64,000 nt of DNA from Ischnura elegans (taxonomy: Eukaryota > Arthropoda > Insecta > Odonata > Coenagrionidae), in contig NC_060252.1 of NCBI RefSeq assembly GCF_921293095.1, positions 7,564,001 through 7,628,000 on the forward strand, in the 5' to 3' direction. A model generated the notes under the pieces. It did no database searches and was not told the origin of the DNA. It worked only from the letters and a program-made list of their open reading frames with translations. Shown one piece after another: positions 36,468 to 51,400 of this stretch. Both the position numbers and the translations under genes were made by a program. Positions within the stretch are counted from its first letter, which is position 1. The number at the start of each line of letters is the position of its first letter.

Positions 36468-39400
36468 CTGTGCACAATAAGTCAAATGAAACACACAACT
36501 TTTGAGTCATAATAGAAGGAAAAATAAGCTTAAATCAAAGGCAACATATCCTAAGATTACATAAAGTATAAGAGAACACAGTCAACGCGTCGTCTGAAAC
36601 TGGGTTTGAACATACCTTGAAATATTTGACAGTCTTAACTCGAAGCTCCAGCGTTGCGTCTTCATCACAGATCATGATGGTTCGGGGGTGCTGTTGGAAT
36701 GCCGACACAGTCCACATGTGATTCACCCCCTCCTCAATAGCCTTGTACAGCGCAAATGCCTTGTGTGCTCCAGTAATGAGGACCATTACCTATCCAAAAC
36801 ACAAGTGGGCAAAGCACAGAGTTAGGAAAATAACAAGAATGCCCATAGCATTCAAAATGTATAATTCAAACAAAACTTTTGGAGGTTTTAGAGGGCTAAT
36901 CTTTCAAAAATCTCCAGCTTGAATATAAAGTCTATATATGAACCACTATTTCACAAGTTTAATGTAGATTATGGATATTATTTTCTTCATCCATAAAATT
37001 ATATGAGAGTCATTCCACACCTACTTGTTCCTGAATTGACCTTTTACCACTTAGATTTTGATGAAAATAGGTATCAATGCATTTTTGGAGGGTAAAGGTG
37101 ATTATTTATGTTTATAGAGCTTAGTTAGTCGATTAAGTAGCACCACTATGAAAAAGTGTCACCTTTGATTTACAATACATACTCTAAGCTCTAGGCACAA
37201 TTCTCGGACCACATTATTGTAAAAATAAGAGTACTTGGATGCAAAAACTTTTCTCTAGCTTTCACCAGGGAGATACTTTGTAATGATGCCATTGTTTCAA
37301 AAAATGAGTTGACTTTCATCTTTGATATGTTGGTTGCTCCTGTTCCTGCCACTGGTGACACACTCCACCAACACTACCTCCGAACACAGTCAGTTCATCG
37401 CAGCCAGGCAGGAGACAACGCAGGCAATAGACAAGACACGAAGCCAGGCAAGGGATACAGAGATATTGGATGCTGGTCATTGAGAAGGCAGATGGAAGAT
37501 ACGGAAACTATAACAGCTGCCTCAACCCAGCATCACAAGCTCATGATTTACAATCAGTAACTTGCATAAGGTGTTCCTAACACCCAAATGAAAGAAATTT
37601 GATTTACAAAATTTAACTTTGAATATATATACAAGTTTAGAATGCATATTATTGACTTTACAGAGGCTGTAATGGTGGTTGCACCTTCATTTTTTTCTTC
37701 TTTCTTGAGGAGACATAACACTATTTCTGAACGAAAATCTACCTGACTGATGGACTATTCAATCGCAACTCCAAATTCACAAATGGCTCCAATGTACCAT
37801 CATTTTTTTCCTACAATTATTTATGAATTATCATGCCAACGGATGAAGAATAATGCATTATTTCTGTACTTGAAACAATGTTCCGGAACCGTTTTTTTGA
37901 GACTAAAATGTTCTTGCACCTGGCAGATAACAGAAGTTTGGACAAGAGGGATAAGTTTGTCTAAGATACATCCATACCTTTATCAGCATCCTTATTCCTA
38001 CAATATTTTTTTGTAAGGTAAGGTGTGATAGCCATTAAACATCAGAATGGAAGGAAGACCGCGCTATCACAATATTTTCTGAGAATTTCACGCACTCTGA
38101 TCACTGACAATAATGAGCACCTTAGACTGCAAACGTGGGTTCAGGTCATTTGGAGGGAACAATTGTACAACAGGGAAACACATATAGTAAAAACAGAAGG
38201 AACAGAACATTGCCCCTTCTATAAACTGTAATACACAGTGTTCAAGCTATCCCTTTCAGCCATTACCTGAGTAAATATACGGTGAAACCTCTACGTAGTG
38301 AACCTCTTTACATCGTAAACCTGCATATTTCATACCACCCCTACCGTCCCGTCAGATTTACATGTAAATTTATAGGCAAACCTCTATGTAGCGAACCTCT
38401 TTATCTCGTAAAACCTCCACTTATCATACCAAAGAGACACCCCCAAGACAGCCTAACTACCTCCGCAAATCGTACCGAGACAACTAGAGACCATTAATGC
38501 AGCCGCAATTACGTACATGGAATGACATTTTCAGCGATAAATGTTTCATGCTTACATTTTTTTTCTTACACACCTTTAATGTGCTTTAATTTTCAGGTTA
38601 ACCATTAATTACTGCCATTTTGTTCCATATGAGAGCATACCTAACAGTAAATAAGAAAAAAAGGTATCCAACAATCCAAATCTTTTTAAGTGACTGTTGA
38701 TTTAAGAGAGATCACATCATTTCCTCTCGAATCATGGTAAAAATCATGCGATAGCGCTCGCTTTCTGTTATCAATAAATAATAAATATATGTTTACTAAT
38801 GCATGCATGTTTGTTTGTACACATAAATATAATGGTTTAAAAGACAGTAGTCTTTTGGTCTCCTCAATTATGATGTAAGAAGGTTTTACTGAACCAAAAA
38901 ATATTTTTCTTGGAACCCTTGTGCATTCCTCATCATTCATAGTTCTCAAAACAATTTCTCTTCAAATGACCTGTGCCTTCATTTGGATTCTCACCAGCTC
39001 ATTATCATCAGCTTCAAGTGTGCATGAAATTCTCAGAAAATACTGCGATAATGCGATCCCTCCTATTTCTATCGTTCCTACCTTAGGATGCCAGTGTATC
39101 TTGGAACTGCAGATGTTTACAGAAATCATTGTATTTTCTGGACGACTAAATATATATGGTATAGTTTTTATACATCTTTTACGTTTAGGTCACAGTAAAG
39201 TCTGACTATAGCATGAATAAACGTTGATAAAATCTTGCTCCATGTGTGAAATTAGAAATATCAAACACAATCACCACTTGGTGAAAAGTCACCACTAGCC
39301 AAACACCCTTGTACAGACACTCCAGCACTAATGCAGATGTAAATGTAGGACTAAAATATTGTGCAACTGCCTGAAATTAAAGTTTTGCCATAAAAATATG

Positions 39401-42400
39401 ACATATTCTTGAAAATGATTTTATATTAATCAGCCCCAAAATAAATATTCTTAACGAATACCACAGCAGTGCACCGTGGCCCTGGATTACTGGAGTCCTC
39501 CCAATGTTGCGTAATGCGACACTTTGTTTATTCTAAAATAATTTGAAAGCCACATAGTCAATTTCACCCAATTTGTTGCAGAGGTCTGGAATACAAATGC
39601 ATCATTGCATTTGTAGTAAGATATAAAAAAATATGAAAAATTAGAAGATAACCTAAAATAACGACTTGCTATTGAATGAAAATGTCATTGTAGAAACAAA
39701 AGTTGTAAAATATCTTCAATAGAAAAATTCATAACATTTTAAAAAGCATTGAACTAGGTATGTATCCTAAAAATATGAACTATGTACTAACAACAAATAC
39801 ATAGAAAAACATATGCAAAATTCGTGTTGCTTTCACTCAATGCTGGTAAGAAACGGGTGCAGTGTTATACTTTAAAGGCCGTTTTATACGGGGCACATGG
39901 TACTTGTACAATCAGACGTGTGTACGAAGGTGCAGTCAAAATTGCGTCGTGTGAAGCAGTGAATTGCTAGAACGAATGCGTGGACGTGAGATGGAAAAAT
40001 AGCCCCTGTTGTAATTTCATTCATGCATTCGCGCAATTCTTCACCATTTTAGAAATTAATGCAGTTCTAACCTGCACAAACCCCGTGTAAAATGGCCTCA
40101 AGAGTGTCTGAATTCAGTAGAAATGTAATTTATGAGAATGAAAAACGTAATTTATGTTTCCATATTTCTTCGTGATCATGTTCCATTTAAAATTTTTCAA
40201 CCATCAGAACAAGAAATATCATTACATACGTACCTCCCTGGCATCCATCACAGTTCCAACTCCGACAGTCAACGCTTGCTTTGGGACCTTTGACACATCA
40301 TTGTCAAAAAAACGAGCATTTGCCTCCAGGGTGTCCTGCGCCAGTGTTTTCACGCGAGTCCTTGACACCAACGATGATCCAGGCTCATTGAAAGCTATGT
40401 GGCCATCAGGGCCGATACCTTCAGAATGAGAGGGAACACGCAGGGAAGTTATTAAACAGCCTAATAACATACTAATATAATCAAGTATTCTAAGACCACG
40501 TTCAAAAGTGCTTATTATCAAGATCACTGATTTCAAGTGCACTCCAAGAGCAACAATCTTATGTAATAATTTACAAACTATATACGTACCTCCAATGGAG
40601 AAGCTATCTAACAGTCAATGACTACAGTTCTATGGGAACTATGTATTACCTATTGACTTAGTAACCAGTGTTAGGTGCAATTAGTTTTCTTTCTCTGAAA
40701 ATTCAGATATTCGTAATGATGGTACCAGAGGTAATGTTAATTCGTACACACCATTTGTTAGAACCAAAGGGGCTTCCTTGTGTCCTGAATATATGGGTTT
40801 AATACTGTACAAAAGATGGCCCTCTGGGTTGAAAGCATTGCAGACTAATGTTGTTTTTATAAGAACATTGTAGGATTTTTACTTGAAAAGCTCTTTTTTC
40901 TGTAAATGAGTACCGTATAAGTGCGTGTAAGAGGCGCACCTTTTTTCCCAGATATTGCAGCCGAAAATGGGGGTGCGCCTCTTACACAAACTTCTTATCT
41001 TCCCCCCTCCCCTTCACCGGTTGCAAGTTGAAGGGGAACTGAGTGGCCATGGTTTCCAGTGTGAGTCAGTCATCTGAAACCCTGGGTCAAAAACAAGCGG
41101 CAGGCAGGGGAGTTTCTCCCTTAGTGACGTATTTTTAAAATGCTCCTGTTTGAATTTCTTGCAAGCATCGCGCCGTCACGTCGGTACCCCAGAGGTGAAC
41201 ATTGAAAAGATCGCGCGGGGTGATTCGCTCCGGAGCGCGCGCTAAATTTATTGCCACGAGTGTGCTCATTGTTGGACTTAATGGTGGATAGAAGAAATCA
41301 GAAATCCTTTTGAGTGAAGAGCGCTGAAGGAGAGGTCGAGGGGAAGAGGGCTCCCTCCCCTCCGTATTTAAAGCTACGAGCGAAGGAGCAAGGGAAGAAC
41401 ACGTCCGATCTTGCATGTGACGTCGTTGCCTTTAAAGCGAAGGGGCGAAGGCGCAGCAATGTGATATACGCAGTTTGCATTGCCTGAAGTTTCCAGTCCG
41501 TCTCGTCTTGTTTGAATGCGCTTATGCTACACTTGTTTCTTCCGAAATTGTGCTCTTTGGACTATGTTGAATATTAGTAGCCTTATTTTAGCTATAAATC
41601 TTTGTGTCAATCAATTAGAGCTCAAAAAACTTTAATGCTGTAAGATATACGTCGCGTTAGGTCTAATTCTTTCTAGAACCTCGTGCATGTCATACAATTG
41701 CTGAAAGATATCGAGATATCTTCGAGCTCAGAAGGTGACTCACGTAGCATTTGACCTCCAGAAACTCGGGGAATTGAACCTGGTAGACCGAAAAAGGTCA
41801 GTTGGTGGAATGGGGTAGGGATGAAAAACGTTTCCATTGTTCCCCTGTAACTTGATATTTTCCTGTGGAGTCTCGGAAAGGAAAAAAACGGCAGAGGCAT
41901 TAGCTGATGGAGAGCCGAGTGTAGTTCCGTTAGGCCCCTTGCACACACACCGATTTTGGACGGCCGGTAAAATATTGGCCGATATTTTACCGGCGAAGCG
42001 ATGCTTGCACACACGCCGGATTTTTACCGGTCAAACGATACGTTGCTAAGTTTTTGAGCCGGCGTCGGCGATCCACAGTGACAATAGCCGGCAGCTAACC
42101 GGCATTTTGCCGGTGCCGGCGTGTGGTCGGTACGTGTGCAAGCTCCAATGCTCTCCCATTGTTCACTATTGGAATGTGGACGGCCGATATTTTACCGGCC
42201 GTCCAAAATCGGTGTGTGTGCAAGGGGCCTTAAATCTACGACGTGGGTAATATCCTACGGCGCTGAGATTGCCCCGATTGTTGTTCAATCTCTTGGGAAA
42301 GCTCATGCCATTTGCCTGTCGTGTTTTGCCTTAAAATTTTCCACGGCTGCAATTCTATTGCAATATTCCTGCGAGAGCTTTTAAACAAAATTGTTCGTGA

Positions 42401-45400
42401 TGAGGACAAGCAACGTAGAGCGATGGCGTATGCAAAGAGAGGATCGGAACTCTTTCTACTCCCTCTTATGCCGCCGCAGTTATCAAAATTTCCTCTTTCA
42501 AATAGTACTGAAAGAGGACATTTCGATAACTGTCGAAATTCCAGGCATACGTCTGCAACACCGCACGATAGGATAAAAAAAATGTCGCAAAATTTTTTTC
42601 TTTATAGCTTCGATCCTCAAAATAGGGGTGCGCCTCTTACACAAGCTTATGCGGTACTTAGGAGTGGAGTCATCTATGAATTTTTTTTTTGGGGACATGT
42701 CTCATGAGTGTAATTGGTTGATGTTCCTCATCTATTCGCAGCGCTGTAATTTGATCTTTGGGCAGCTAAATACTGAAAACTTTGATGTTCACTTTTTTAA
42801 CTCGGCAAAGACCACTAGATTTCTCCTCTGTTGGAGGTAGTCAGTAAATTTTCACATGAGATAATTGTAATTCAACATCAAGTGAACCCAAAATCATATT
42901 ATGTATTTCGATTATTGGCACTTCTGAAAATGCCCAAACATCACTGCTACGGCTTGAAAAAATTACAAAATTCAATCCAAAACAACTACAAATACCTTTC
43001 CATTCCAACCATTAACAAACCTATGTCTAGCAATAAACATGCAAATAAATGAGGTACATATTTACTAAACTTTTACAAGAGTCAAGCATACAAAAAACTG
43101 AAACTTGAAACAATCCTACTTAAAGTGAACCTTTGGTTAATAGTATAAAAATAATTATTTATTTATTATTATTATTGTTTTTCTTAAAATAAGCATTATT
43201 ACAGAATGAACATTGGGTGCATTCAGGGGAAATGAGCTCTAGCTCAACACAGGAGCAGAGGGAGCTTTGCTCTCAGGCTCTCTGAATCGAAAAATTTGAG
43301 TGAGCACCAGACAGGGCCTTATAATCATCTACCAACACACCTTTAGCCACCTAGAACTAATACTTGAGGGATTTAATATATAATCAGGGAAGTAGGGGCT
43401 GAAAAGACCACTCCGAGAAATGACTAAGCACTCACGCTGAGAGGCCACGTAGCCGTCGCATTCATGGGGAAATTCCACAGCTGTTGTGGTAGCTCTCTTG
43501 AGCGATCATTCCCCCAGAATGCACCGAGTACTGCTGAAACCTACCCAAGAACCTGCACAATTGTGTTTATGAAATTATTCTTCAGAACCATTACCTCCAA
43601 CAAATAACTCCACTCCCCCAGACTTCTTAATATTCTCTTCAAATTCTTCACACTCTTTCTCCAAATTGCTTGCATTCCCATCAAGGATGTGGACGTTCTT
43701 AGGGTCAATGTCGATGTGCTTGAACAGATTGTTCCACATGTAGTAGTGATAGCTCTCGGGGTGATCTCTGGGAAGACCTGTCAAAAAAAATAAATTCATT
43801 GAGAAGTAAAAGACAGGAACGGTGCTGCTACGTTTATCATTCAGGGGAGGCAACAGATCAATTGGACGACAGTAGCCCACTTACACATGCAGTAAAGTCA
43901 CCATGAATCAAAACTGAAGAGATATATATATTTTGGCATTTCCCTGTACATGTTTATGGAGAGAATCGCATGGAAGAAGTTACACACATCAGCATTTTTA
44001 ACCCTTTTACAGCCCAAACTATTTCACTTTTCTTTCGTGATTGTGGCCTTTTCAACGGCTGTAATTTATGTAAACCCCTCATAATCTATCCATGGTTATA
44101 AGATGTAAATATAACTTAAGAATTTGGAAAAAAATCTAGATGAATTAAATAAATTTAAGTATCTGAAAAATTTTAAAATGTGAAATGTTGCTAATTCCGG
44201 AAAATAGCATTGACAGTCTTCATACATCCCACCTGAAATGGGCTGGCAGTAAAAGCGTTAAAGACATAATTGAATAATTTTTGCTAAAAAAGTTCTTAAA
44301 CATCTTGCAATACCCAACTAAAAAATAATTCATCAGCATGCATGTGTAAATATTGTTGAGCATTTGAAAGATTAACTTAATAATTGCTTAGTGCTCAAGA
44401 AACAAAGATTAAGCAGAGGCCTTATGTGGCCACCACACAAAACACCATTACGAATGGCTGAAGAGTAAACTCCTTTGTATAGATACGCTCTGTTGTCCTC
44501 AGGGAATATTGAAGTTGTTCATGAGGTAACTGTGTTTGACAGACCACTTTGAGGGATTATATACCATACCACCAATTCTATGAAGGCCTTATGTGGCTTC
44601 AAAGTTCTGTCGGTTGCTATTTACGTTTAATACAGACATTTACAAATATCCCTCACTTAAGACTAAGCCGTGTACACATTGCACGCTTCATGGAGCTAGC
44701 ATGCTTCATCCATGCATGCAAGAGCATCAAATGCATCCAAAGTCTACATGAATATCAAAATCATTAACCCAACAGGGGCAGATCCAGGATTTCTTTCTGG
44801 GGGGGAGGGCACAAGCAAGGCTGTATACAGGATTTTGTTCTGGGGGGCACAAGGGTACCTCGTAATACAAAACAAGCGCAATGATAATGGGACCGTAGTA
44901 AAAATGCTGCATATTATTGAAGGGTGTGCGGGGAGCATGTGCCCCCCTGGCCCCCCCCCTAGATCCGCCTATGTAACCCAAGCACGTAGAAACCATCATC
45001 GAAGGCTTGGTGAGTATGTGAGGGCTTAGGGTGGGGGGAATCACCATGGTGAGGAGATTGCAGCCAAAAGGGTACCTCAAAACAAGGACACATAAAGGGA
45101 CACTAAATCAGGGCCTTGAGTATACAAAGACTGGCACTCACTTAATGGTTTTGCACAGTCATGCAATGCACAGTTTGCAATGGTTTGCCACAGATTACAC
45201 GGGAGCAGAACACAGCAGGCACTTCTTTGAATGAGGCAGAGTGCATTGCCTGTTGTTTATTCACACTTTAGTGTAACATAGAAGCACGCGATATGAGAAA
45301 TCACTTTATTTGGCAGGAATTACACCATTACACACAAGAACATGAGCACATGTGCGGGGGAGAAAAAACAACTACCAGAGGGCACCACCATACGGGCTCA

Positions 45401-48400
45401 TACAAAAAACAAAAAATGGTGTGGGGTATTTTGTTTCAGCGGTTACTTCAAACATCACAATATTGCCTTGGCTGAAGCTACAGAGAAGGCTGTGCATCAT
45501 CAATATCTTATGACTGTATTGATTGGTTAAAGTGAGAAGCCAACAAAAACTTGATGTTGTGAAAGGTGAAGACGATTTGAAAAGTCTCCTATTTCTGACA
45601 GATGAGAGATTCATCTATTTCAGTGATAGTGAGCCCATTTATTCAGGAAAAGCCAAAAGATAACGTACTTTCTTTGTGCTACTCAACTCAAGAAATGATA
45701 GCCGATGTTCCAACTAAACCCTTGCCCAAATGAAAACAAGTATTTTGTGCCAATGAATGGCATTGTCATAGTTGCTTTAAGATGTACATATGAAGTATTG
45801 CTTTGAATGTGTGACAGGATTTTTTTTTCAGAACTTTTATGGTATTTTTTAGAAAGAATGTTTTCTTTGTGCAAGAACTACTGGCTAAAGCGGGTATTAA
45901 AATTAAATGATAGTAATAAAAATTGCAATGATATTCAAACCAATGTAAACAAACCGCCATGTAATTTATTACCATAAATAAATTAACAATTGTAGTGAGG
46001 AGGTAACAATAGTAGCTAGGAACACGAAAAAAAACTAACGGGAGTCGTGTGTTGAGAGAGATACGAAAAAGACATGTTCTAAAAGACCAGCAGAAAAAAA
46101 GTACTGGACACTTAAGAAAAGGAGGCGTCCACAAGAGAGAACCGATAGAAGAAAGGATGTGCAAATAAAAATGGTGGAGAGAGTTCGAGAAAGGGATTGT
46201 GGAGGAAGATATCCGACAGTGAGTGGAGTTGTGCAGCATTGAAACATCCGGCAGAGTTTGAGTGGAGTCGTGGAGAAGTGAACCCGATAAGTGGAACTTA
46301 AATCATTATTATAAATACGCAAGGAAAATGGGAAGAGTTAAAAGCCCATTGGAATAGATAGGGAAGTTATTCAATCTATTTGTTATAATGTCCGATTGTA
46401 AATTGGGCCCAATTAGTCTTCCTTTGTGATGTTTTGAATAGAAAAGTGTAAAAGTAATTTTGTGCATGTCATTTGATAACTAAGTTTGTTTATTTACCCT
46501 AAGGTAACAAGAAACAAAAAAATAGAAGGTGAGTAGTGTTACACCAAGAACCACACAAAACAGCACCACCAAAGGCTGAAGTGTAAACTCCTTCATATAT
46601 ATATATATGTTCTGTTGTTCTCAGGAAATATTGAAGTCATTCATGACAAAACTGTGTTTGATAGACATCTTTGAGGGATTAAATCTCTCAGCACCTATTC
46701 CTTTTCTGTCATTACCCCTGTCAAAATCAACCCCTAAACTATTTGCAAACACGTCATGCCATGTGCTGCATACCAGTGTACACCTTATGTATCACACACA
46801 TTATATTTATCACATAACAATTAAAAATATGTACTCACCAACATATTCATCCATGTTGAATGTCTTCACGTACTTGAATGATATGAGCCCCTTTTTGTGG
46901 AACTCGATAAGTTTCTTGTACATGCCCAAAGGGGTGCCGCCTGAAAGTAATTTCGACATTTAAATAAAAGAAAAATTATGAAATAAATTTAAAAGGCCAT
47001 TCACTTACAAGTCAATCAATCATCAACTCAAGTTGCAAAACCAGTTAAGTTAGCGATCATTTTGTAGCATAGCACATTCCTTCAAAAGTTTAATTTTCCC
47101 AACCTAAATGTATAGTTTACTCTGTTTAAATCTTTTAACACTTACATTTTTACCTTTGAAAATGGTTTCAAATAAAAAGTATGTGGTGTGACTTGGAGAT
47201 ATTTCTATTCCCTCAAGCATTTCTACAGGGAAAAGAGCTATGTAGACGCAAAGTCACTCCAACCTCAGTGGTGGGTTATTGACAATTTTTAATATCACTA
47301 ATGAAAGAAAGTGGAGACACAATCGAGGTTAATAGATTGTTTTTAAAGTGTGCATGTTCTTTTGTAGAGGAAGGATGGGGTAACCCCAATCACCGCCTAT
47401 AACACACAGGTTAACAAAATACATAGATCCAACTGCAGAAACCAAAAATTCCATCACAAAGTGTTTTCCCGTAAATGGGGGGTGGCACATGGTTTGGATG
47501 AAATGCAAAAGTTCAAAAACCAGTTTCCAACTGGTTGTGCAAAACCAGGCTTTCAAGTAGTGAAATTATTTCATACCATTAAAAATGTATCCAAGCTTTG
47601 CTTTTGTATGTGGGTCTTAAAATGGCTTATGGGTCAAAACATTTCCCTTAACATTGGAGTGGCGCAAGATATGCTTGTGGAATTTTTTCCCGTAGTTTTG
47701 GTGGTTTTACTATGACTTTGATACTTGAGAAACTTGAATTTTATGATGGTGTTGAAGTTGGTTTCACAGGGTGCCCAGCCAATCAAAGCAGAAAAACTCA
47801 CAAAGCATAATTCATCCGATTTCCCAGGGATACTAAACAAAAGTCATGGTAAATCTTACGTAATTACTGCAATAGATAAGAAATCTAGAGAACCCAAAAT
47901 TACTTTGACACTTTTAAATAATATTATATTTCTGTATTTACAAGGACAAGGAATAGGTTAATTATCACACATTGAATTTAGAAATTAAATTTATTCAATA
48001 CAAGCCAAGACGCTGCTTCGAACTAATAAATAGATGCTGCCGTCACCTGGCATTCCATTCTTCGTCTTTTTGAATCTTAATTGAGTCAACAGTGGTAGAA
48101 ATTTCAATTCTGTTTTCTTGTCTGACATTCCACGTTTCCATGCAGCTTTAAACATTCAAATTAGCTACGTAATTATGACAAACACATTTTACGCCAAAAA
48201 TGAGAGTTGTACTGTCAAAATCTTATGTGAAATGAATTAGAAATAAAAGATTTTGAAATTCCTGATTGGAGCAAAATTTCATGAATAATTTATGCATATT
48301 TCCACGGCTTAAAAATTCATGCAGAATTCCCTCTTTTCCCGGATGCTGGACAGCCTGTTTTAACCTCAGTTGGTTTGGATAGGTGAGGGTAGAGCATGCC

Positions 48401-51400
48401 CTAGACTTATCCACAGGAATTTGAATATCACGCATTCAGGGTTGCAGGAGCAGTTTATTTCCCAAGGCCCCATGGCACTTCCAGGATTTCATTTGTGGCT
48501 GTCCAAAAGCTTCAGCTGGGATTTGAAGGTAAAGCCCTTTGGCCAGCAACCAAGACCATTAGGATACCCACTTGGAAACCACACTTCCACTTAAAATACG
48601 CTGGCAATAAGATGTTCAAATATTAAAGATGATCATGATGAGGTAAACTCAACAGTTGACTTTACAGGCAAATGTGTCATATCAGGCCTTCAGTCATTTT
48701 CCCTGTCATACCATTGCATTTTAAGACACAATGGAATTCCATGTTTTTTCTCTGAATTTTAGAGTTTTTGTAGAAGAGTGGTCAACCTGAATTGGCACAG
48801 TTGCATATATACGTAGTCAACTCGAGCTGCACATGCATCTCTCTATTGCCAGCCTTAGCGTCAGCAGGGTAAAAACTCTTTCCAGCCAAATCAATAGTTC
48901 CAAGGCCTCTATCCAAAGCATGACAGCAGGTGTCGTATATTGATAGTCATTTGAACCCTTGATGAAAAGGCCGTAAATTTGTTTTCAGGGGTATCTGGAA
49001 ATACCGTATATGTCTGAATATAGTCCCCCCTTTTTTTCAAAAATGCCCGTGGTACAAGTAAAGAGGGGGCTATATTCGAATGCATTTTTTTAACGTTTCC
49101 CGAAACTGAAGCCTCAAAATTAGGGGGGGGGACTACATTCGGAGAAATACGTAATTTAAATTAAAAACAAATGGTGTCTAACATACTTATGATTTCTGTT
49201 TGCACACAAATCTAGAGAAAAATTGGGGTCTTTCTTCACATTGCTCGGTCTTCCCTTTCTCCAGAAACATCAATTCTAAAGATTTTGTGAATCGTTGGTC
49301 ACGTTGCAGGCACCACTGTACCACTCATATATTCTTATGTGATAATTTTGTAACCCACCATACTTTCTTTATTCAAACGCCAATGGAATGCACTAAAGGG
49401 AACTCTGAGAGAATACATAAAACTTGTTAACATTCCTATGGAAAAAATGCAACTTTTAGGTTCTTGCAGACCAATGGCGCAGCGAGGGGGGGTTTTAGGG
49501 GATAAAACCATCCTCAGAGCTCATAGAATTTTTTAGGTTTAATCCATTTTACTTAATTGGATAGATATTACTAATAGAATAGTGTAAGGATTAATAAAAT
49601 ATCCCTCAGAAAGCCGTAAAACTCACCATTTTGAGCCACTTATCTAAAAATTCCACAGTTTATTAATCTCGCACCCACTTATCCTGGTGGGTATTCCATA
49701 CCCCCACACGCCCCTGTATTAGTTACACCTAAACCCCTCCAGCCATAATTCCTACCTGCGCCCCTGTTGCAGACAATGCCGAATTTCCCCGGTGTTTGAC
49801 GTCACAAGTGGGTGCCATTCAATTATTCCTATATTGAGTTGGGTTTCTTTCTTGAACTTACAAAAAGAGAGTTGCTATGGTTGATTAAACGAAGTAAGAA
49901 ATAAAGAAAAAAATTTTTTGGTCTACCAAAGCTACATTCTTTAGTTTGTTCGCCTTCTCCACTTAAATTCCATCAACACTCAAGATCCATAAAAATTGCC
50001 AATATATCTTTTCATAAGAATTTCCAAATTCTTGCAGCTTTGGTAAGAAAGTATTTGTCGTGACACACAAGTGCGTAGCGAAAGACAATTTTCGGTAGGC
50101 AGTAATGCTTTGAAAAGAAGACGTCAGCACCTATTACCTGAGCATGAAGAACAATTGGTTTTTCTGAATGAAAATTTGAAAGGATCAAATATTACATGAT
50201 TCATTTACGTACATAATCTGTATTACAATAGTGCTTACATTAACACCTTTACTGAGAGCTCATTTGAGTAGTTTAGATACTAAATAATTAATTTTGATGT
50301 ATTAATTAAAATGATGACATATTACAGGTTAAATTATTTCAATTGTGATTATGGAACCGTTTAAGACACATTATTTTTCATTCATCTCCTAATTCTGACA
50401 TGATTTACACCAACGGTCGTCATTATCTTTTCCTTTTTACATCAGCCTAAGCATTCAGAAAAGAGTATTGGGGATAGAAAAAATGAGAATATGTTGGAGC
50501 ATGTATTGCTGTAATGCCTGGTTCACAATTGCCATACTCGACTCGACTAAATACTCGCAAGCAGTTTTCAACTCGACTCGATATTCGTCTCGAGTACTAC
50601 TCACACATCCCTACAAATATATGCAACAAGGTGAAAGGTGGCTCTGAATGTCTTTGCTGCCATCTGAAAAGCTGATGAGAAATATGCCCTGGAGTATCTT
50701 TTCTGCAAAATCGAGGACGCAAAAACATTTTGCTGACTCCCTGCTGAATCAGGTGATTGTATAGATTTTAGGCATGCTTGTGTCTAGAATATAACTTCTG
50801 CTGACAAGAACACGTCGAAACCATGCAAAATTCATTCAAACAAAGTTCCAGAGCTAGCTCCCTAGGCCACGACACACCGTAAGAATTTTCATTGGTGGTG
50901 TGTCGTTGGCTTAAACCAAATCCGAGCGAGTCCAAGACCCTGAGGTCAGAGGCCCCACACTCTCCCACCTAAGTACCCCACCATGCTCCCATCATTAGAG
51001 AAGTCAAAACACAGAAGTTGCCACACTGTACAAAGGCAATATTGCCAACATTTTTAGCTCTCAAGCAGCAGAAATTATTTTGCAACCTGCAAGCCCAGCT
51101 ACAAACGCAAGATTGTCTCCAAAGATTTGGCAATATTTACACAACAACAACATTATCCTTGAGTTTTTGTCAAATTGATTCATTTTCGGGGGGACATAAG
51201 CTTCACCTGCATTCCAGCTAGAATTCTCAAGTCCAGAATGAAGATGAGTCAACGCAACAAAAATGCAAAGAGAATGCGGTCATTAAATAACTGCATAAAC
51301 CTCCAAACCAACATTTACACTATGCTCCCAATTGAATTTTACATATTAGCTCTGAGTCAACATTTGAAGCTACTAAGGTGTGGACCAGCAAAATAAAACC

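Noticed and set aside
45766-46322. 157- and 95-codon minus-strand frames
   Set aside because: They lie antisense to the copia 3' end and its probable LTR, are rich in Ser, Leu and Phe from A/T bias, and show no domain.
44434-46690. Direct repeats as LTRs of one copia element
   Set aside because: The RNase H end and purine tract place the 3' LTR start near 45895, far from the repeat at 46549, and no primer-binding site follows 44565.
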